This document shows positions 8,372 to 16,579 of a DNA stretch of 32,984 nucleotides, piece after piece. The position numbers and the translations under genes were made by a program. The number at the start of each line of letters is the position of its first letter. Position 1 is the first letter of the stretch. The notes under the pieces are model-generated. The model was not told where the DNA came from and did not search any database. It saw nothing but the letters and a program-made list of their open reading frames with translations. Origin of the DNA: DASQBT01 sp049578545 (GTDB lineage Bacteria > Pseudomonadota > Gammaproteobacteria > Burkholderiales > Thiobacillaceae); contig JBAUMF010000019.1 of assembly GCA_049578545.1 (NCBI GenBank), positions 1 through 32,984 of the forward strand. The letters run 5' to 3'.

Positions 8372-8473
8372 GGTGAGTCCCCTATTAAAAAGTTGGATCA
8401 AGAATCGGGGCGCAAGAAGCAAATGCTGACTTGCGCACCACGAGGATTCAGCATGCACCGATAAGCTGGATTA

Positions 8474-8492
8474 TTCTGTGCGCTGCCGCACA
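8474..8492 (-). promoter_or_regulatory. Putative Crp/Fnr-like operator (site 2), upstream of entericidin 1
   Basis: On the minus strand TGTGCGGCAGCGCACAGAA; the 16-base core (8477-8492) is a perfect TGTGCG-N4-CGCACA palindrome. It lies 105 bp before the entericidin start and is followed by TAATCCAG, as is site 5 before the second entericidin. The palindrome is seen; its binding protein is inferred. Confidence 0.7.
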
Positions 8493-8907
8493 TTGGTAAT
8501 GCAGGGCATCTATATTTCACTATAAATTTCATGCGGCCACCTTACCGGTGCAAGCGGCATAAAGCGCACCCCTGGGCCAGATAGGGGGCGATCGCGACGC
8601 CGCGGTGGCTGTGCCGCCAGTAGCCGGAAGCTACCTCGGCTTGTCCGGGTGGGAACCGGTGTCGAGCGTCGCAGCGCAGGTCAGCGCGCTCACTCCGTGG
8701 TGCAGTGCATGAAAGAAAAAAATAGTGTTTGCTTATCCAACTGATTGCGCGTACCGTGTGCTGGCAGTCAATTCAATCAGTGTAGCTTTAGTCCCGCAGT
8801 CACCGCCCTAATCGGCACCGTCACTTCAGTACCTCCCTACAGTCCTTGATGCCACCGCACCCAACCGGGCGCGAGTCCGGATTAATATTGTTCGTAAAGG
8901 AATGTAG
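8493..8907. other. Divergent intergenic region between entericidin 1 and cspA-like gene
   Basis: No open frame of merit. The part nearest the entericidin holds operator site 2. Bases after 8720 are expected to hold the cold-shock promoter and its long 5' leader, a usual feature of cspA-type genes, but no cold box can be recognised with confidence. Confidence 0.45.
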
Positions 8908-9111
8908 ATGTCTACCGGTATAGTGAAATGGTTCAACGATGGCAAGGGCTTCGGTTTTATCACCCCTGACGAGGGTGGCGACGATCTCTTCGCGCACTTC
9001 TCCGAAATCCAGGACAGCGGCTTCAAGTCCCTTAAAGAGGCGCAACGCGTTTCCTACGAGGTCAAGAGCGGGCCCAAGGGCAAGCTAGCTGCTTCCATCA
9101 GGCCAATTTAA
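8908..9111 (+). CDS. cspA: Cold-shock protein, CspA family
   Basis: A 67-residue single cold-shock domain, full length for the family. The RNA-binding motifs RNP1 (KGFGFI, residues 14-19) and RNP2 (DLFAHF, residues 26-31) are intact, and the opening GIVKWFNDGKGFGFI is canonical. CspA-type proteins are cytoplasmic RNA chaperones that melt secondary structure in mRNA. Several paralogues usually exist per genome, so the exact symbol is only a family name. The leader just upstream has AAAGGAATGTAG before the ATG, a reasonable ribosome site. A strong hairpin terminator follows 56 bases after the stop, so the gene is probably monocistronic. Its presence next to an ice-binding protein fits a cold-adapted lifestyle but does not prove it. 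Confidence 0.96.
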   Translation: MSTGIVKWFNDGKGFGFITPDEGGDDLFAHFSEIQDSGFKSLKEAQRVSYEVKSGPKGKLAASIRPI

Positions 9112-9167
9112 CCCCCTTCCCCCTGGTGGGAGCCCTATCATAAAGGGCATGCCATCCAGGTGAGCTA

Positions 9168-9200
9168 CAAAGGGGCCGGGTCTTCGATCCGGCCCCTTTG
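9168..9200 (+). terminator. Strong hairpin terminator of the cold-shock gene
   Basis: CAAAGGGGCCGG (9168-9179) pairs with CCGGCCCCTTTG (9189-9200) through 12 perfect pairs, with loop GTCTTCGAT. It is GC-rich and followed by GCTTGTTGGTG, without a long T run. Confidence 0.8.
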
Positions 9201-9425
9201 GCTTGTTGGTGTCGTCCTCTTGCACCTGACAAACAGCACTTCACCCTCGCTGATCCTGATTCCGAGATGGCGATAACACCGATGCCGGGAAGCATCCCGA
9301 TCTAATTGCCTGCCGGAATCAGCGTATTCTGTCGCTGCCGGACTGAACTACAACTGGATGACGAGGTAGCGCATCCTTCGCTGCAATCGCCTCGATGGAT
9401 TAGGGTGCCCCCCAAGGAAGTCATC

Positions 9426-9548
9426 ATGTATAGGAAGCTACGCAGTCCTGAGAGCCTGACGGTCGTCGATATATTCGACAGTTCCCGTCATCCGTGTGGG
9501 GTGGATTCGGCCGAGGCGTTGCCCGGCTTACGGCTCAAGCCCCGTTGA
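9426..9548 (+). CDS. Possible 40-residue ORF upstream of the antiporter
   Basis: A short frame starting MYRKLRSPESLTVVDIFDSS with a good ribosome site (AAGGAAG, 6 bases before ATG). It ends 13 bases before the antiporter start, so it could be a small protein or leader peptide co-translated with that gene. The sequence resembles nothing I recognise and has no signal peptide or membrane helix. The support is only spacing and ribosome site, so confidence is low. Confidence 0.25.
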   Translation: MYRKLRSPESLTVVDIFDSSRHPCGVDSAEALPGLRLKPR

Positions 9549-9561
9549 GCCTTCGTCTGCC

Positions 9562-10896
9562 ATGAGCTTCGCGATCTGGGCCCTCATCATCGGCGTGCTG
9601 CTGCTCGCGATGGTCCTGTCGGCAACCTTGCTGAAAAGGCTGCCCCTGAGTACCGCCATGCTCTATCTGGCGGCCGGGTTCGCCATGGGCCCAGGCGGTT
9701 GGGGGGTCCTGACACCTCACCCGCTGGCTCACGCCGCCATCCTGGAGCGGGTGGCCGAGGTGGCGGTGCTGATCGCGCTGTTTTCCGTCGGCCTGAAGCT
9801 GGGCCTGCCCCTGTCCAACCGGCACTGGCTGTTACCGCTGCGCCTGGCCTTCGTGTCGATGGCGCTGACCGTGGCACTGATCGCCGCGATCGGGGTGCTG
9901 GGACTTGGTCTGCCGCTGGGCGCGGCCATCCTGCTGGGTGCGATTCTTGCCCCCACGGATCCGGTGCTGGCCTCGGCCGTCCAGGTCGAATCCTCGGGTG
10001 ATCGCGATCGCCTGCGCTTCAGCCTGACCGGCGAGGGCGGGCTCAACGACGGTGCCGCATTTCCCTTCGTGATGTTGGGCATGGGCCTGCTGGGTCTGCA
10101 CGATCTGGGCACGTGGGGCTGGCGATGGCTGGCGACCGACGTGGTCTGGGCGACTGCCGGTGGTCTGCTGATTGGCGGCATTCTGGGAACCCTCATCGGC
10201 CGGCTGGTCGTTTATCTGCGCACCCGTCATCAGGAATCCGTTGGGCTGGACGAGTTTCTGGCCCTCGGGCTCATCGCCCTTGCCTACGGCTTCGCCGTGC
10301 TCAGCCACGCCTATGGCTTTCTGGCTGTGTTCGCCGCGGGGCTGGCCCTGCAGCGGGTGAAGGAGCAGTCCGGCATGATCCATGTACCCGCCGCAGGCGC
10401 CTCCCGGCAGCCGGACGAACAGGCCGACGACAAGCACGCCGGCCACGCAACTCATGCCGATCATGCCAGCGCCTACATGATGCAGGCGGTAAGGGGTTTC
10501 AACGAGCAAATGGAGCGGATCGGTGAGTTGGCCATTGTGCTGGTAGTGGGAGCGATGCTGCCGTTCAGTCATCTTTCCGCCAGCAGGGTAGGGTTCCTGG
10601 CACTGCTGTTTCTGGTTATCCGACCCGTGTCAGTGTGGCTTGGCCTGCTCGGCGCGCCGGTCTCAAGGGACCAGCGCATCATGATCGCCTGGTTTGGCGT
10701 TCGGGGCATCGGCTCGGTTTACTACCTGATGTATGCCATACATCATGGCCTGCCCCTCGACCTGGCAGAGCCGATCATGGCCATCACGCTGGCAGCGGTG
10801 ACCGTCTCCATCGTGCTGCACGGCATCTCCGTGCGGCCAATGATGCATCTCTACGGGCGGCGGAAGCGGCGGCCGGACCCGAACCAGGCTCGGTGA
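9562..10896 (+). CDS. Cation:proton antiporter, CPA1/NhaP type, with His-rich loop
   Basis: A 444-residue membrane antiporter of the CPA superfamily with about 12 helices. Landmarks are LLGAILAPTDPVLASAV (the TDP unwound segment), GEGGLNDGAAFPF (the ESGLNDG-type ion-binding motif, with G for the usual S), FLAVFAAGLALQR and AWFGVRGIGSVYYL, the last being the conserved FGVRGIGS block. Such proteins exchange Na+ or K+ for H+ at the inner membrane and support pH and salt tolerance. A hydrophilic loop near residues 275-305 carries KHAGHATHADHAS, four histidines in ten residues, which is unusual and could sense pH or bind metal (inference). ATG 9562 was chosen because the first helix begins straight after it; the frame is open to 9496, with no better ribosome site. 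Confidence 0.93.
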   Translation: MSFAIWALIIGVLLLAMVLSATLLKRLPLSTAMLYLAAGFAMGPGGWGVLTPHPLAHAAILERVAEVAVLIALFSVGLKLGLPLSNRHWLLPLRLAFVSMALTVALIAAIGVLGLGLPLGAAILLGAILAPTDPVLASAVQVESSGDRDRLRFSLTGEGGLNDGAAFPFVMLGMGLLGLHDLGTWGWRWLATDVVWATAGGLLIGGILGTLIGRLVVYLRTRHQESVGLDEFLALGLIALAYGFAVLSHAYGFLAVFAAGLALQRVKEQSGMIHVPAAGASRQPDEQADDKHAGHATHADHASAYMMQAVRGFNEQMERIGELAIVLVVGAMLPFSHLSASRVGFLALLFLVIRPVSVWLGLLGAPVSRDQRIMIAWFGVRGIGSVYYLMYAIHHGLPLDLAEPIMAITLAAVTVSIVLHGISVRPMMHLYGRRKRRPDPNQAR

Positions 10897-11147
10897 AAAC
10901 ACCTGTTTTCATATTGAATCGAGTTCCTGAATCGCATGTCAGCAAACCCGATTGGCGCAACCAAACTAAGCTTGACTGCAAATAGGGGGCCGCCCCCCCG
11001 TTATCTCCCTCGAACTATTTATCCATTGGACGCAGGGGATTTGTTGCCCTGGGCGTCAATCCAGCCCCTCTTGCCGCCTTCGGCATTATTGGCGCGTGCC
11101 AGCCCGTACGTTCCCGCTGCCCCTATCAGTCATGGCGAAGCGATTAG

Positions 11148-11462
11148 TTAATGACGTCCGATAAGGAAGCCGATCACCAGGCCGACACTGGCCGCGACGC
11201 CCACGGCCTGCCATGGATTTTCGTGAACGTAAACATCAGTCGCCCTGGCTGCCACTTTACCTCTGGCACGCAGCGCAGCCTGCACCTCCGCCATCCTGGC
11301 TTGCACAACCCTGAGGGATTCTTCGGCCTTGGCGCGCACCTCGGCCAGCTTGTCACCACCCTGGTGGGCCGTCGCTTTCAGCAACGCTTCGGTATCTGCC
11401 ACGACCACCTTGAAATCGGCGATCAACTGCTCGCTGGTGACATCATCAGATATATTTTCCAT
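11148..11462 (-). CDS. DUF883 (ElaB/YqjD-like) membrane-anchored protein
   Basis: A 104-residue protein with an acidic helical N-terminal region (residues 5-75: EQLIADFKVVVADTEALLK, KLAEVRAKAEESLRVVQARM) and a C-terminal membrane helix, NPWQAVGVAASVGLVIGFLI, ending GRH. This is the DUF883 architecture shared by ElaB and YqjD, tail-anchored proteins of stationary phase; E. coli YqjD binds ribosomes at the inner membrane. The VHENPWQAVG motif before the helix is typical. ATG 11462 was chosen over the in-frame GTG at 11495 because GGAGAAAAGC directly precedes it. The lmo0937-type gene lies about 210 bp upstream on the same strand. Family call is firm; role in this organism unknown. Confidence 0.92.
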   Translation of the reverse strand: MENISDDVTSEQLIADFKVVVADTEALLKATAHQGGDKLAEVRAKAEESLRVVQARMAEVQAALRARGKVAARATDVYVHENPWQAVGVAASVGLVIGFLIGRH

Positions 11463-11670
11463 GCTTTTCTCCGTTGTTGGTTGTACCGTGTTCACGGTGG
11501 CTTACCAAGGGTTTGCTTTGCTGTTTAACGCCTAAAAATGTACAATATCCGGTATGCGGCTGCCCCGAATTCATCCGCTCATCCTTTGCCTGCGGCGGAA
11601 AATTCATCACGGCAGCCAGCCACTTTTTGCCGTGCCACACAGCAGGCGGCATAGAATAATTTCAGAGCCC

Positions 11671-11817
11671 TTACAGGCGTCGACCTTGAATGACACGTAT
11701 CACGATCACCACGATCGCGATGACCAGGAGAATGTGAATGAACCCGCCCATGGTGTACGACGAAACCAGGCCAACCAACCAAAGAATAATCAAGATAATC
11801 GCAATTGTTTCGAGCAT
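11671..11817 (-). CDS. lmo0937-type 48-residue membrane protein
   Basis: A tiny protein with two membrane helices: LETIAIILIILWLVGLVSSY, then TMGGFIHILLVIAIVVIVIR, and a basic tail QGRRL. The LVSSYTMGGFIHILL junction is the signature of the small 'lmo0937 family' found widely in bacteria, of unknown function and often stress induced. The ATG at 11817 has AGGAGTAATAAAA directly upstream, which fixes it; longer in-frame readings to 11901 lack such a site. It is one of several very small membrane proteins in this region (GlsB-like, entericidins, OsmB-like). Confidence 0.9.
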   Translation of the reverse strand: MLETIAIILIILWLVGLVSSYTMGGFIHILLVIAIVVIVIRVIQGRRL

Positions 11818-11973
11818 TTTTATTACTCCTAAATAATGGAGATCATCTGCAATACATTTGATGGTCTCTGTGTTATGGGGCCCGCAAGGGGCATACAACA
11901 TGCACCACTCTAAAGCGGTGCAAGCGCGGCCGCGCCTGCACCCACGTCAAGTCTGAGACCGGCTCAGCTTGCG

Positions 11974-13188
11974 TTAATTGTTGTGATCCCGACCTCGCTC
12001 CTGATCCTGGCCCTGCCCTTGTCCCTGTTTTGGCACGGGCGTGGCGTTCTTGCCCTGATGTCTTTCTTCCCTGCCCTGCGATCCTGGCATCGGCTGCTTT
12101 TGCTGGACTGCCCCTTGCGGTGCCTTCGGGCCCTGAACTTGGACTGCCGTGCCTCTCTGTTGGCGAGGGGCTTGCGTTGGAGCTGACCTCTGCACACTCC
12201 CACCTCCCTGCGGCGGTTGTGCGCGGGGGGCCGTTGGTGCAGTCTGCTGAACCGATGGTGGCGGGGTGTTACGCTGGGGGCCCTGCATCCAGTCCGGCAA
12301 TGCATTTCTCTGCTGTGGCGCGCCCTGCTGAACCGATGGTGGCGGGGTGTTACGCTGGGGGCCCTGCATCCAGTCCGGCAACGCATTTCTCTGCTGCGGC
12401 GCGCCCTGCTGAACCGACGGTGGTGGATTGTAACGCTGGGGGCCCTGCAACCAGGGATTTCCCTGCTGTGGCGCGCCCTGCTGAACCGATGGTTGCGGGT
12501 AGTTACGCTGGGTACCCTGCAACCAGGGGTTTCCCTGCTGTGGCGCTCCCTGCGGTCCGCGCTGAACAGGCACCGGCGCACCTTGCATTGGCCGCATCTC
12601 ATAATGCTGGCGAACCAAAGGATCATTCGGCTGGTAACGGTAATTCTGCCTGTTCAGCTCCCGCTGCTGCTCCACTTGCCGGGGATACCGATCCCCTGAG
12701 TACTGCCGCTGGTATACAGGCAACGGGGCGGGTGCCGGGGCAGCGCCGCGGTCCCACCGGTCCCAACCGTTTCGGCGTTGGTCCCAATTACGGCCCCAGT
12801 GGTCACCCCAGCGCGGCGGCGCATCATAGCCCCACCCGCGGAAATAAGCTGGTGGCCGGTGGTAGTAGCGCACCGGGATGCGCAGAATGAACACCGGCAC
12901 TTCGTCGGGATTCACAACTCCCCAGGGGCCGTTGTACCAGGAACTGGCGTACCAGTTGTCATCCTGGAAAACCCAGTACAAGCCGTCGTAGAAGAAGTAA
13001 TTTGCGTCCAGCTGTGGCGCGTAGTAGACCGGGTAACCGGGCACCACGTCGAGTTCCGGGTAGGCCGGCAGATTTATCCCAATGCTCACCCCGGGTATCG
13101 CGAAACCGATGCTCACCTGTGCAGCAGAAGAAGCAAGTGGGGACATCAGCGCGCCTAGTGCAAGGACTACGTGGCGAATTTTCAACAT
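11974..13188 (-). CDS. Exported YWVFQ/YFRGW-type protein with Q/P-rich repeat tail (paralogue 1)
   Basis: A 404-residue exported protein. Signal peptide residues 1-24 (LKIRHVVLALGALMSPLASS, then AAQ). The folded part (25-180) is Tyr/Trp-rich: PAYPELDVVPGYPVYYAPQL, then YWVFQDDNWYASSWYNGPW, VPVFILRIPVRYYHRPPAYF, RGW and PPRWGDHWG. From about residue 215 it is low-complexity and Gln/Pro-rich, with four units of QGAPQQ(R/G)N…QGPQRN(T/Y)PPPSVQ, and a QGQGQGQDQERGRDHNN end. Its paralogue at 15349-16038 shares the head (over 75% by eye) and the tail end but lacks the repeat. The start ATG 13188 has AAAGGCA upstream. I do not know its function; the composition suggests an envelope or matrix-associated protein. 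Operator site 3 lies 105 bp upstream (nearest edge). Confidence 0.85.
   Translation of the reverse strand: MLKIRHVVLALGALMSPLASSAAQVSIGFAIPGVSIGINLPAYPELDVVPGYPVYYAPQLDANYFFYDGLYWVFQDDNWYASSWYNGPWGVVNPDEVPVFILRIPVRYYHRPPAYFRGWGYDAPPRWGDHWGRNWDQRRNGWDRWDRGAAPAPAPLPVYQRQYSGDRYPRQVEQQRELNRQNYRYQPNDPLVRQHYEMRPMQGAPVPVQRGPQGAPQQGNPWLQGTQRNYPQPSVQQGAPQQGNPWLQGPQRYNPPPSVQQGAPQQRNALPDWMQGPQRNTPPPSVQQGAPQQRNALPDWMQGPQRNTPPPSVQQTAPTAPRAQPPQGGGSVQRSAPTQAPRQQRGTAVQVQGPKAPQGAVQQKQPMPGSQGREERHQGKNATPVPKQGQGQGQDQERGRDHNN
12240..12547 (-). repeat. Coding tandem repeat, four units of 81/81/72/72 bases
   Basis: The motif TGCTGYGGCGC begins at 12311, 12392, 12464 and 12536, giving unit spacings of 81, 72 and 72, with a further 81-base unit before the first. 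In the protein the two 27-residue units (QGAPQQRNALPDWMQGPQ then RNTPPPSVQ) are almost identical in DNA, and the two 24-residue units differ by lacking a few residues (NPWLQ for NALPDWMQ). The near-identity of adjacent copies points to recent expansion by slippage or unequal crossing-over. Confidence 0.85.
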
Positions 13189-13293
13189 TTTGTTTGCCTT
13201 TCGTTCGATAAACCATTTTGAGTCATGGTTGCCAGCGAAGCGCGACGCCAACTCTCACTTTCATGTATAGAATACCCACACTTGTCCAGGCAC

Positions 13294-13312
13294 GTCCGTG
13301 CGCTACCGTACA
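13294..13312 (-). promoter_or_regulatory. Putative Crp/Fnr-like operator (site 3), upstream of paralogue 1
   Basis: Minus strand TGTACGGTAGCGCACGGAC. The core is the TGTRCG-N4-CGYACR palindrome and the GAC extension is kept. The distance from its near edge to the start codon is 105 bp. A TATTCT hexamer (13274-13269) would put the palindrome centre near -42. The same element precedes the paralogue at 16142. Confidence 0.65.
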
Positions 13313-13614
13313 TAAAGTGATCGGCTAGGCTGGTCAGCCTTTGCAAGACGTTCTGTTAGCATTGGGTATTGATTTCGTCCATGCCCCAGCGAGCGGGTGT
13401 TAACTCGCATCTCTGGCTGAGAAATTAGAGCTAACACGCTCTAGACCAACGCTTTATGTTCTGTATCGCGCGGAGCACGCAGGAAGGGAGGGCTCAAATA
13501 TTTGGGCTGTCGATGCAGGTGCGCAAATTTCTGTCGCTGGCCGGTAACGATACGAGATCGTCTTGAGCTTAGGATGGGGGCAAGCTGAATTGGTCCGGAA
13601 TTTGCTGTCATAGA

Positions 13615-15231
13615 ATGGATTGCCAAAGGGGAAAAGCCTTGAAAAAGCTGTATGGCCGGAGGGTAGGATCGGTGCTGCTCAGCGCGGCTGTTGCGTTGGT
13701 CTCAACAGCCGCGCGTGGCGGGGTTACCCAGGTGCCCAGCGCTATCGGCGTGCAGTCCCGGGCGGCATCCGGAGACGATGCCGCCGCACGCGCGCTCCAG
13801 ACACAGGGACTGATGTGGTCCTCGGATCTGCAGTGGTATAGCGGTCATCCGCTTCAAGTCCCAGGGGACATGCTGGCACAGGCGAGCGTACCGGCGGTCC
13901 CCGCCTCCGCAGACCTAACGTCTCCTTCCCTGCCGGAGTTCGGAACACACAAGAGCTACGCGATCCCGGCCCTGGAAATCCCCGGCTTCGACTTTCTGCT
14001 GAATCGCTTCAACAACCAAGTCAGCGGCAGCAGCGACTACGAGGTCAGCCTGTCGTCGATCCGGCGCAACCTGCGCAGCGCCTGGGTCACCGACCACGAT
14101 CCTTACAGCGTGAACCAGTTTGGGCACCCTTATCAGGGCTCGATGTATCATGGCTTCGCGCGCTCGGCGGGCCTCAATTACTGGGAGTCGGCCGGCTACA
14201 CCTTTGCTGGCAGTGTGGCATGGGAGATCGCGGGCGAACAGACGCTGCCGTCCAAGAATGACCAGGTCGCGAGCGGCGTCGCCGGGAGCTTCCTCGGCGA
14301 GGCGCTGTTCCGGATGTCGAGCCTGGTGCTCGAGCAGGGCGACGGCCTCCCCAGGTTCTGGCGTGAAACCGCCGCCGCCGCCATCTCCCCGTCGACCGGT
14401 TTCAATCGCCTGGCCTTCGGCGATCGCTTCGATCCCGTCTTCTCCAGCCGCGGCGCGGCCTATTACAGCCGCCTGCAACTGGGCTTGAACAGCGCCACGC
14501 GCAATGTCGAGGGCACTTCGACCGGGCTCAAGCGCAATGAGATTCTGGCAGACTTTTCCATGGAGTACGGATTGCCGGGCAAGCCCGGCTACGAGTACGA
14601 CCGTCCTTTCGACTACTTTGCCTTCCAGGCCACCGCTTCCAGCGCGAACGTGTTCGAAAACATCCAGACGCGCGGACTGCTGATCGGGAAGGCTTACGAC
14701 CACGGTGACGATTATCGGGGCGTCTGGGGCCTCTACGGCAGCTACGACTATATTTCCCCGCAAACCTATCGCATATCGACCACCGCGGTGTCTCTCGGCA
14801 CCACGGCCCAGCAGTGGCTGTCGCGAACCGTCGCATTGCAGGGCACCGCTCTGGTCGGCGCAGGCTACGCCGCGGTGGGAACCCTGCACGGCGCCTCCGA
14901 GGGCGATTACCACTATGGGGTGGCGCCGCAGGCCCTGCTGGCGCTGCGCCTCATTATGGGCGACACGGCCTCGCTCGACCTGACGGCACGGGAATATTTC
15001 GTGAGCGGAATCGGCTCCGGCGGCACCGCAGGGCACGACAACATCTCCCGCGCCGACATATCGTTCACGCTACCCATTCACAAGCGGCACGCCATCGCCG
15101 TCAAGTTTTTGTGGAACAGTCGCGATGCAACCTACCCCTTGCTGGGTAACAGAACGCAGGAGAGAGCGACGGTGGGCCTTTTCTACAGTTATATCGGCGA
15201 CGAACACTTCGGTGCGGTCGACTGGCGCTAA
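13615..15231 (+). CDS. DUF3943-domain exported protein
   Basis: A 538-residue exported protein with the DUF3943 core: NQFGHPYQGSMYHGFARSAG, then LNYWESAGYTFAGSVAWEIA, the PSKNDQVASGVAGSFLGEAL stretch and FRMSSLVLEQ, about residues 165-245. The C-terminal half alternates short hydrophobic strands (for example LNSATRNVEGTSTGLKR, FFAFQATASS-like and ISRADISFTLPI) and ends in an aromatic-containing tail, so it may be an outer-membrane beta barrel; this is inference. The signal peptide follows KKLYGRRVGSVLLSAAVAL. ATG 13615 has no ribosome site, whereas TTG 13639 (residue 9) has AAAGGGGAAAAGCC upstream and gives a tighter signal peptide, so the true start may be 13639. It sits between the two paralogous minus-strand genes. 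Confidence 0.88.
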   Translation: MDCQRGKALKKLYGRRVGSVLLSAAVALVSTAARGGVTQVPSAIGVQSRAASGDDAAARALQTQGLMWSSDLQWYSGHPLQVPGDMLAQASVPAVPASADLTSPSLPEFGTHKSYAIPALEIPGFDFLLNRFNNQVSGSSDYEVSLSSIRRNLRSAWVTDHDPYSVNQFGHPYQGSMYHGFARSAGLNYWESAGYTFAGSVAWEIAGEQTLPSKNDQVASGVAGSFLGEALFRMSSLVLEQGDGLPRFWRETAAAAISPSTGFNRLAFGDRFDPVFSSRGAAYYSRLQLGLNSATRNVEGTSTGLKRNEILADFSMEYGLPGKPGYEYDRPFDYFAFQATASSANVFENIQTRGLLIGKAYDHGDDYRGVWGLYGSYDYISPQTYRISTTAVSLGTTAQQWLSRTVALQGTALVGAGYAAVGTLHGASEGDYHYGVAPQALLALRLIMGDTASLDLTAREYFVSGIGSGGTAGHDNISRADISFTLPIHKRHAIAVKFLWNSRDATYPLLGNRTQERATVGLFYSYIGDEHFGAVDWR

Positions 15232-15348
15232 CGTATGGGTCAACGCCCGCGACGCGGGTGGCCCGGCAAGTCCTGCGGAAGCGCCGGACAGCCGGGCAGG
15301 CTCAAACCGATCCAAGCCTGGCGTCGGTTCCCTCCGGCTCAGCTTGCG

Positions 15349-16038
15349 TTAATTGTTGCGAGCCCGACCCGGTTCATGGTCAGGTCCGCGACCCTGATCC
15401 CGACCCCGTTCATGGTCAGGACCGCGACCCTGATCCCGACCCTGGCCCTGATAGTGTTGTCGCACTATGGGGTCACGCGGCTGGTAACGGTAATTCCGCT
15501 CGAGAAGCTGGTGCTGCTTCTCCACTTGCCGGGGATAGCGATCCCCTGAATATTTCCGCTGGAAAGCAGGCAGCGGGGCAGGCCTCGGGGCAGCGCGGCG
15601 GTCCCAGTGATCCCACCCGCTTCTGCGCTGCTCCCAATCATGGCCCCAGCGGTCGCCCCAACGTGGCGGCGCATCCGCACGCCACCCGCGGAAGTACGCA
15701 GGTGCCTGGCGGTAGTAGCGCACCGGGATGCGCAGGACGAACACCGGCACATCCTCGGGATTCACAAGCCCCCAGGGGCCGTTGTACCAGGAACTTGCGT
15801 ACCAGTTGTCATTCTGGAAAACCCAGTACATGCCGTCGTAAAAGAAGAAGTTCGCGTCCAGTTGCGGCGCGTAGTAGACCGGGTAACCCGGCACGCGGAC
15901 GAGTCGCGGGTATGCCGGCAGGTTGATCCCGATGCTTACGCCTGGAAACCCGATACCAACGCTTACCTGAGCAGCAGAAGCAACCAGCGGGGACATCAGT
16001 ACCCCTAGCGCAAGGATTACGTGGCGAATTTTCAGCAT
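15349..16038 (-). CDS. Exported YWVFQ/YFRGW-type protein, short form (paralogue 2)
   Basis: A 229-residue exported protein, paralogous to 11974-13188. Signal peptide LKIRHVILALGVLMSPLVAS; then PAYPRLVRVPGYPVYYAPQL, YWVFQNDNWYASSWYNGPW, VPVFVLRIPVRYYRQAPAYF and RGWRADAPPRWGDRWG match it residue for residue. It goes from RDPIVRQHY straight to a basic, glycine-rich tail made of two 12-residue units of GRDQGRGPDHER (period 36 bases, about 15364-15435), ending PGRARNN. It thus has no Gln/Pro repeat domain. The downstream 20 bases including the stop, and the leader with operator site 4, are also shared with the longer copy, so the duplication included flanking DNA. Function unknown. Confidence 0.87.
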   Translation of the reverse strand: MLKIRHVILALGVLMSPLVASAAQVSVGIGFPGVSIGINLPAYPRLVRVPGYPVYYAPQLDANFFFYDGMYWVFQNDNWYASSWYNGPWGLVNPEDVPVFVLRIPVRYYRQAPAYFRGWRADAPPRWGDRWGHDWEQRRSGWDHWDRRAAPRPAPLPAFQRKYSGDRYPRQVEKQHQLLERNYRYQPRDPIVRQHYQGQGRDQGRGPDHERGRDQGRGPDHEPGRARNN

Positions 16039-16141
16039 TTATTTACCTTTCGTTCGATAGCAAAGTCGGACTCATCGTTGTCAACTGAATCCGACGTCAC
16101 TCCTTAATATTATTATTATGCTACTACACATATCCAGGTAC

Positions 16142-16160
16142 GTCCGTGCGGTGTCGTACA
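16142..16160 (-). promoter_or_regulatory. Putative Crp/Fnr-like operator (site 4), upstream of paralogue 2
   Basis: Minus strand TGTACGACACCGCACGGAC, 103 bp (near edge) before the start codon. A CATAAT hexamer at 16120-16115 would put the palindrome centre near -44. Compared with site 3 the left half, right half and GAC are identical; the four central bases differ. Confidence 0.65.
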
Positions 16161-16579
16161 TAAGACGATCGTAAAGGCTGACGTGAGCTCATTCTTGGTG
16201 CCGTTTGATCAAGGCCATGCCATCAAGCCGCACCCAGATTTCCTGCCGCCGAGTTTGTGTGGGAAACCGGTTGTGCTGAGTATGAGGCTGGCGGCAGACC
16301 AGGAGATCCATCTTCGTCCCCGGTTCGCGGCGCGGCATCCACCCGAGGGCAAGGCAGAACCAAACAGGCCTTGTCACCACCGCTCCAGCTGGTTCGCTCA
16401 GGCAAACCAGCTACCAGTCACGCTTGGGTATGGGCATGCTTTCATCCGACGGGCAGCAGGGTAGCCGTAGCGGCGGTAATCAACACGGATTGAGCTGATT
16501 ATTCCACCGTCCCCCGGGGTGGCTGAATCCGATCCCGGACCCGCCCCGATAATGGAATCACTTCGACACATATTGGGAC
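16161..16579. other. Divergent intergenic stretch, no gene recognised
   Basis: About 420 bases between the operator of paralogue 2 and the DUF1003 gene. Short frames on both strands lack ribosome sites and family motifs. The end of one plus-strand frame (QQGSRSGGNQHGLS, about 16450-16495) might be the tail of a decayed exported protein, but I cannot name it. Confidence 0.4.

Noticed and set aside
10936..11151. 71-residue plus-strand frame after the antiporter
   Set aside because: Pro/Ala-rich, without ribosome site or homology, and it ends in the 3' end of the DUF883 gene on the other strand.
11910..11931. Inverted repeat TGCACC-N10-GGTGCA upstream of the lmo0937-type gene
   Set aside because: Half-sites and spacing differ from the operator family; a 6-bp repeat with a 10-base gap is common by chance.
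12240..12547. Regularly spaced repeats that could suggest a CRISPR array
   Set aside because: The units abut without unique spacers, have mixed lengths divisible by three, and encode a Q/P-rich repeat in frame.
13915..15036. 373-residue open frame on the minus strand across the DUF3943 gene
   Set aside because: Antisense to a clear exported protein with DUF3943 motifs; no start signal and no family resemblance.
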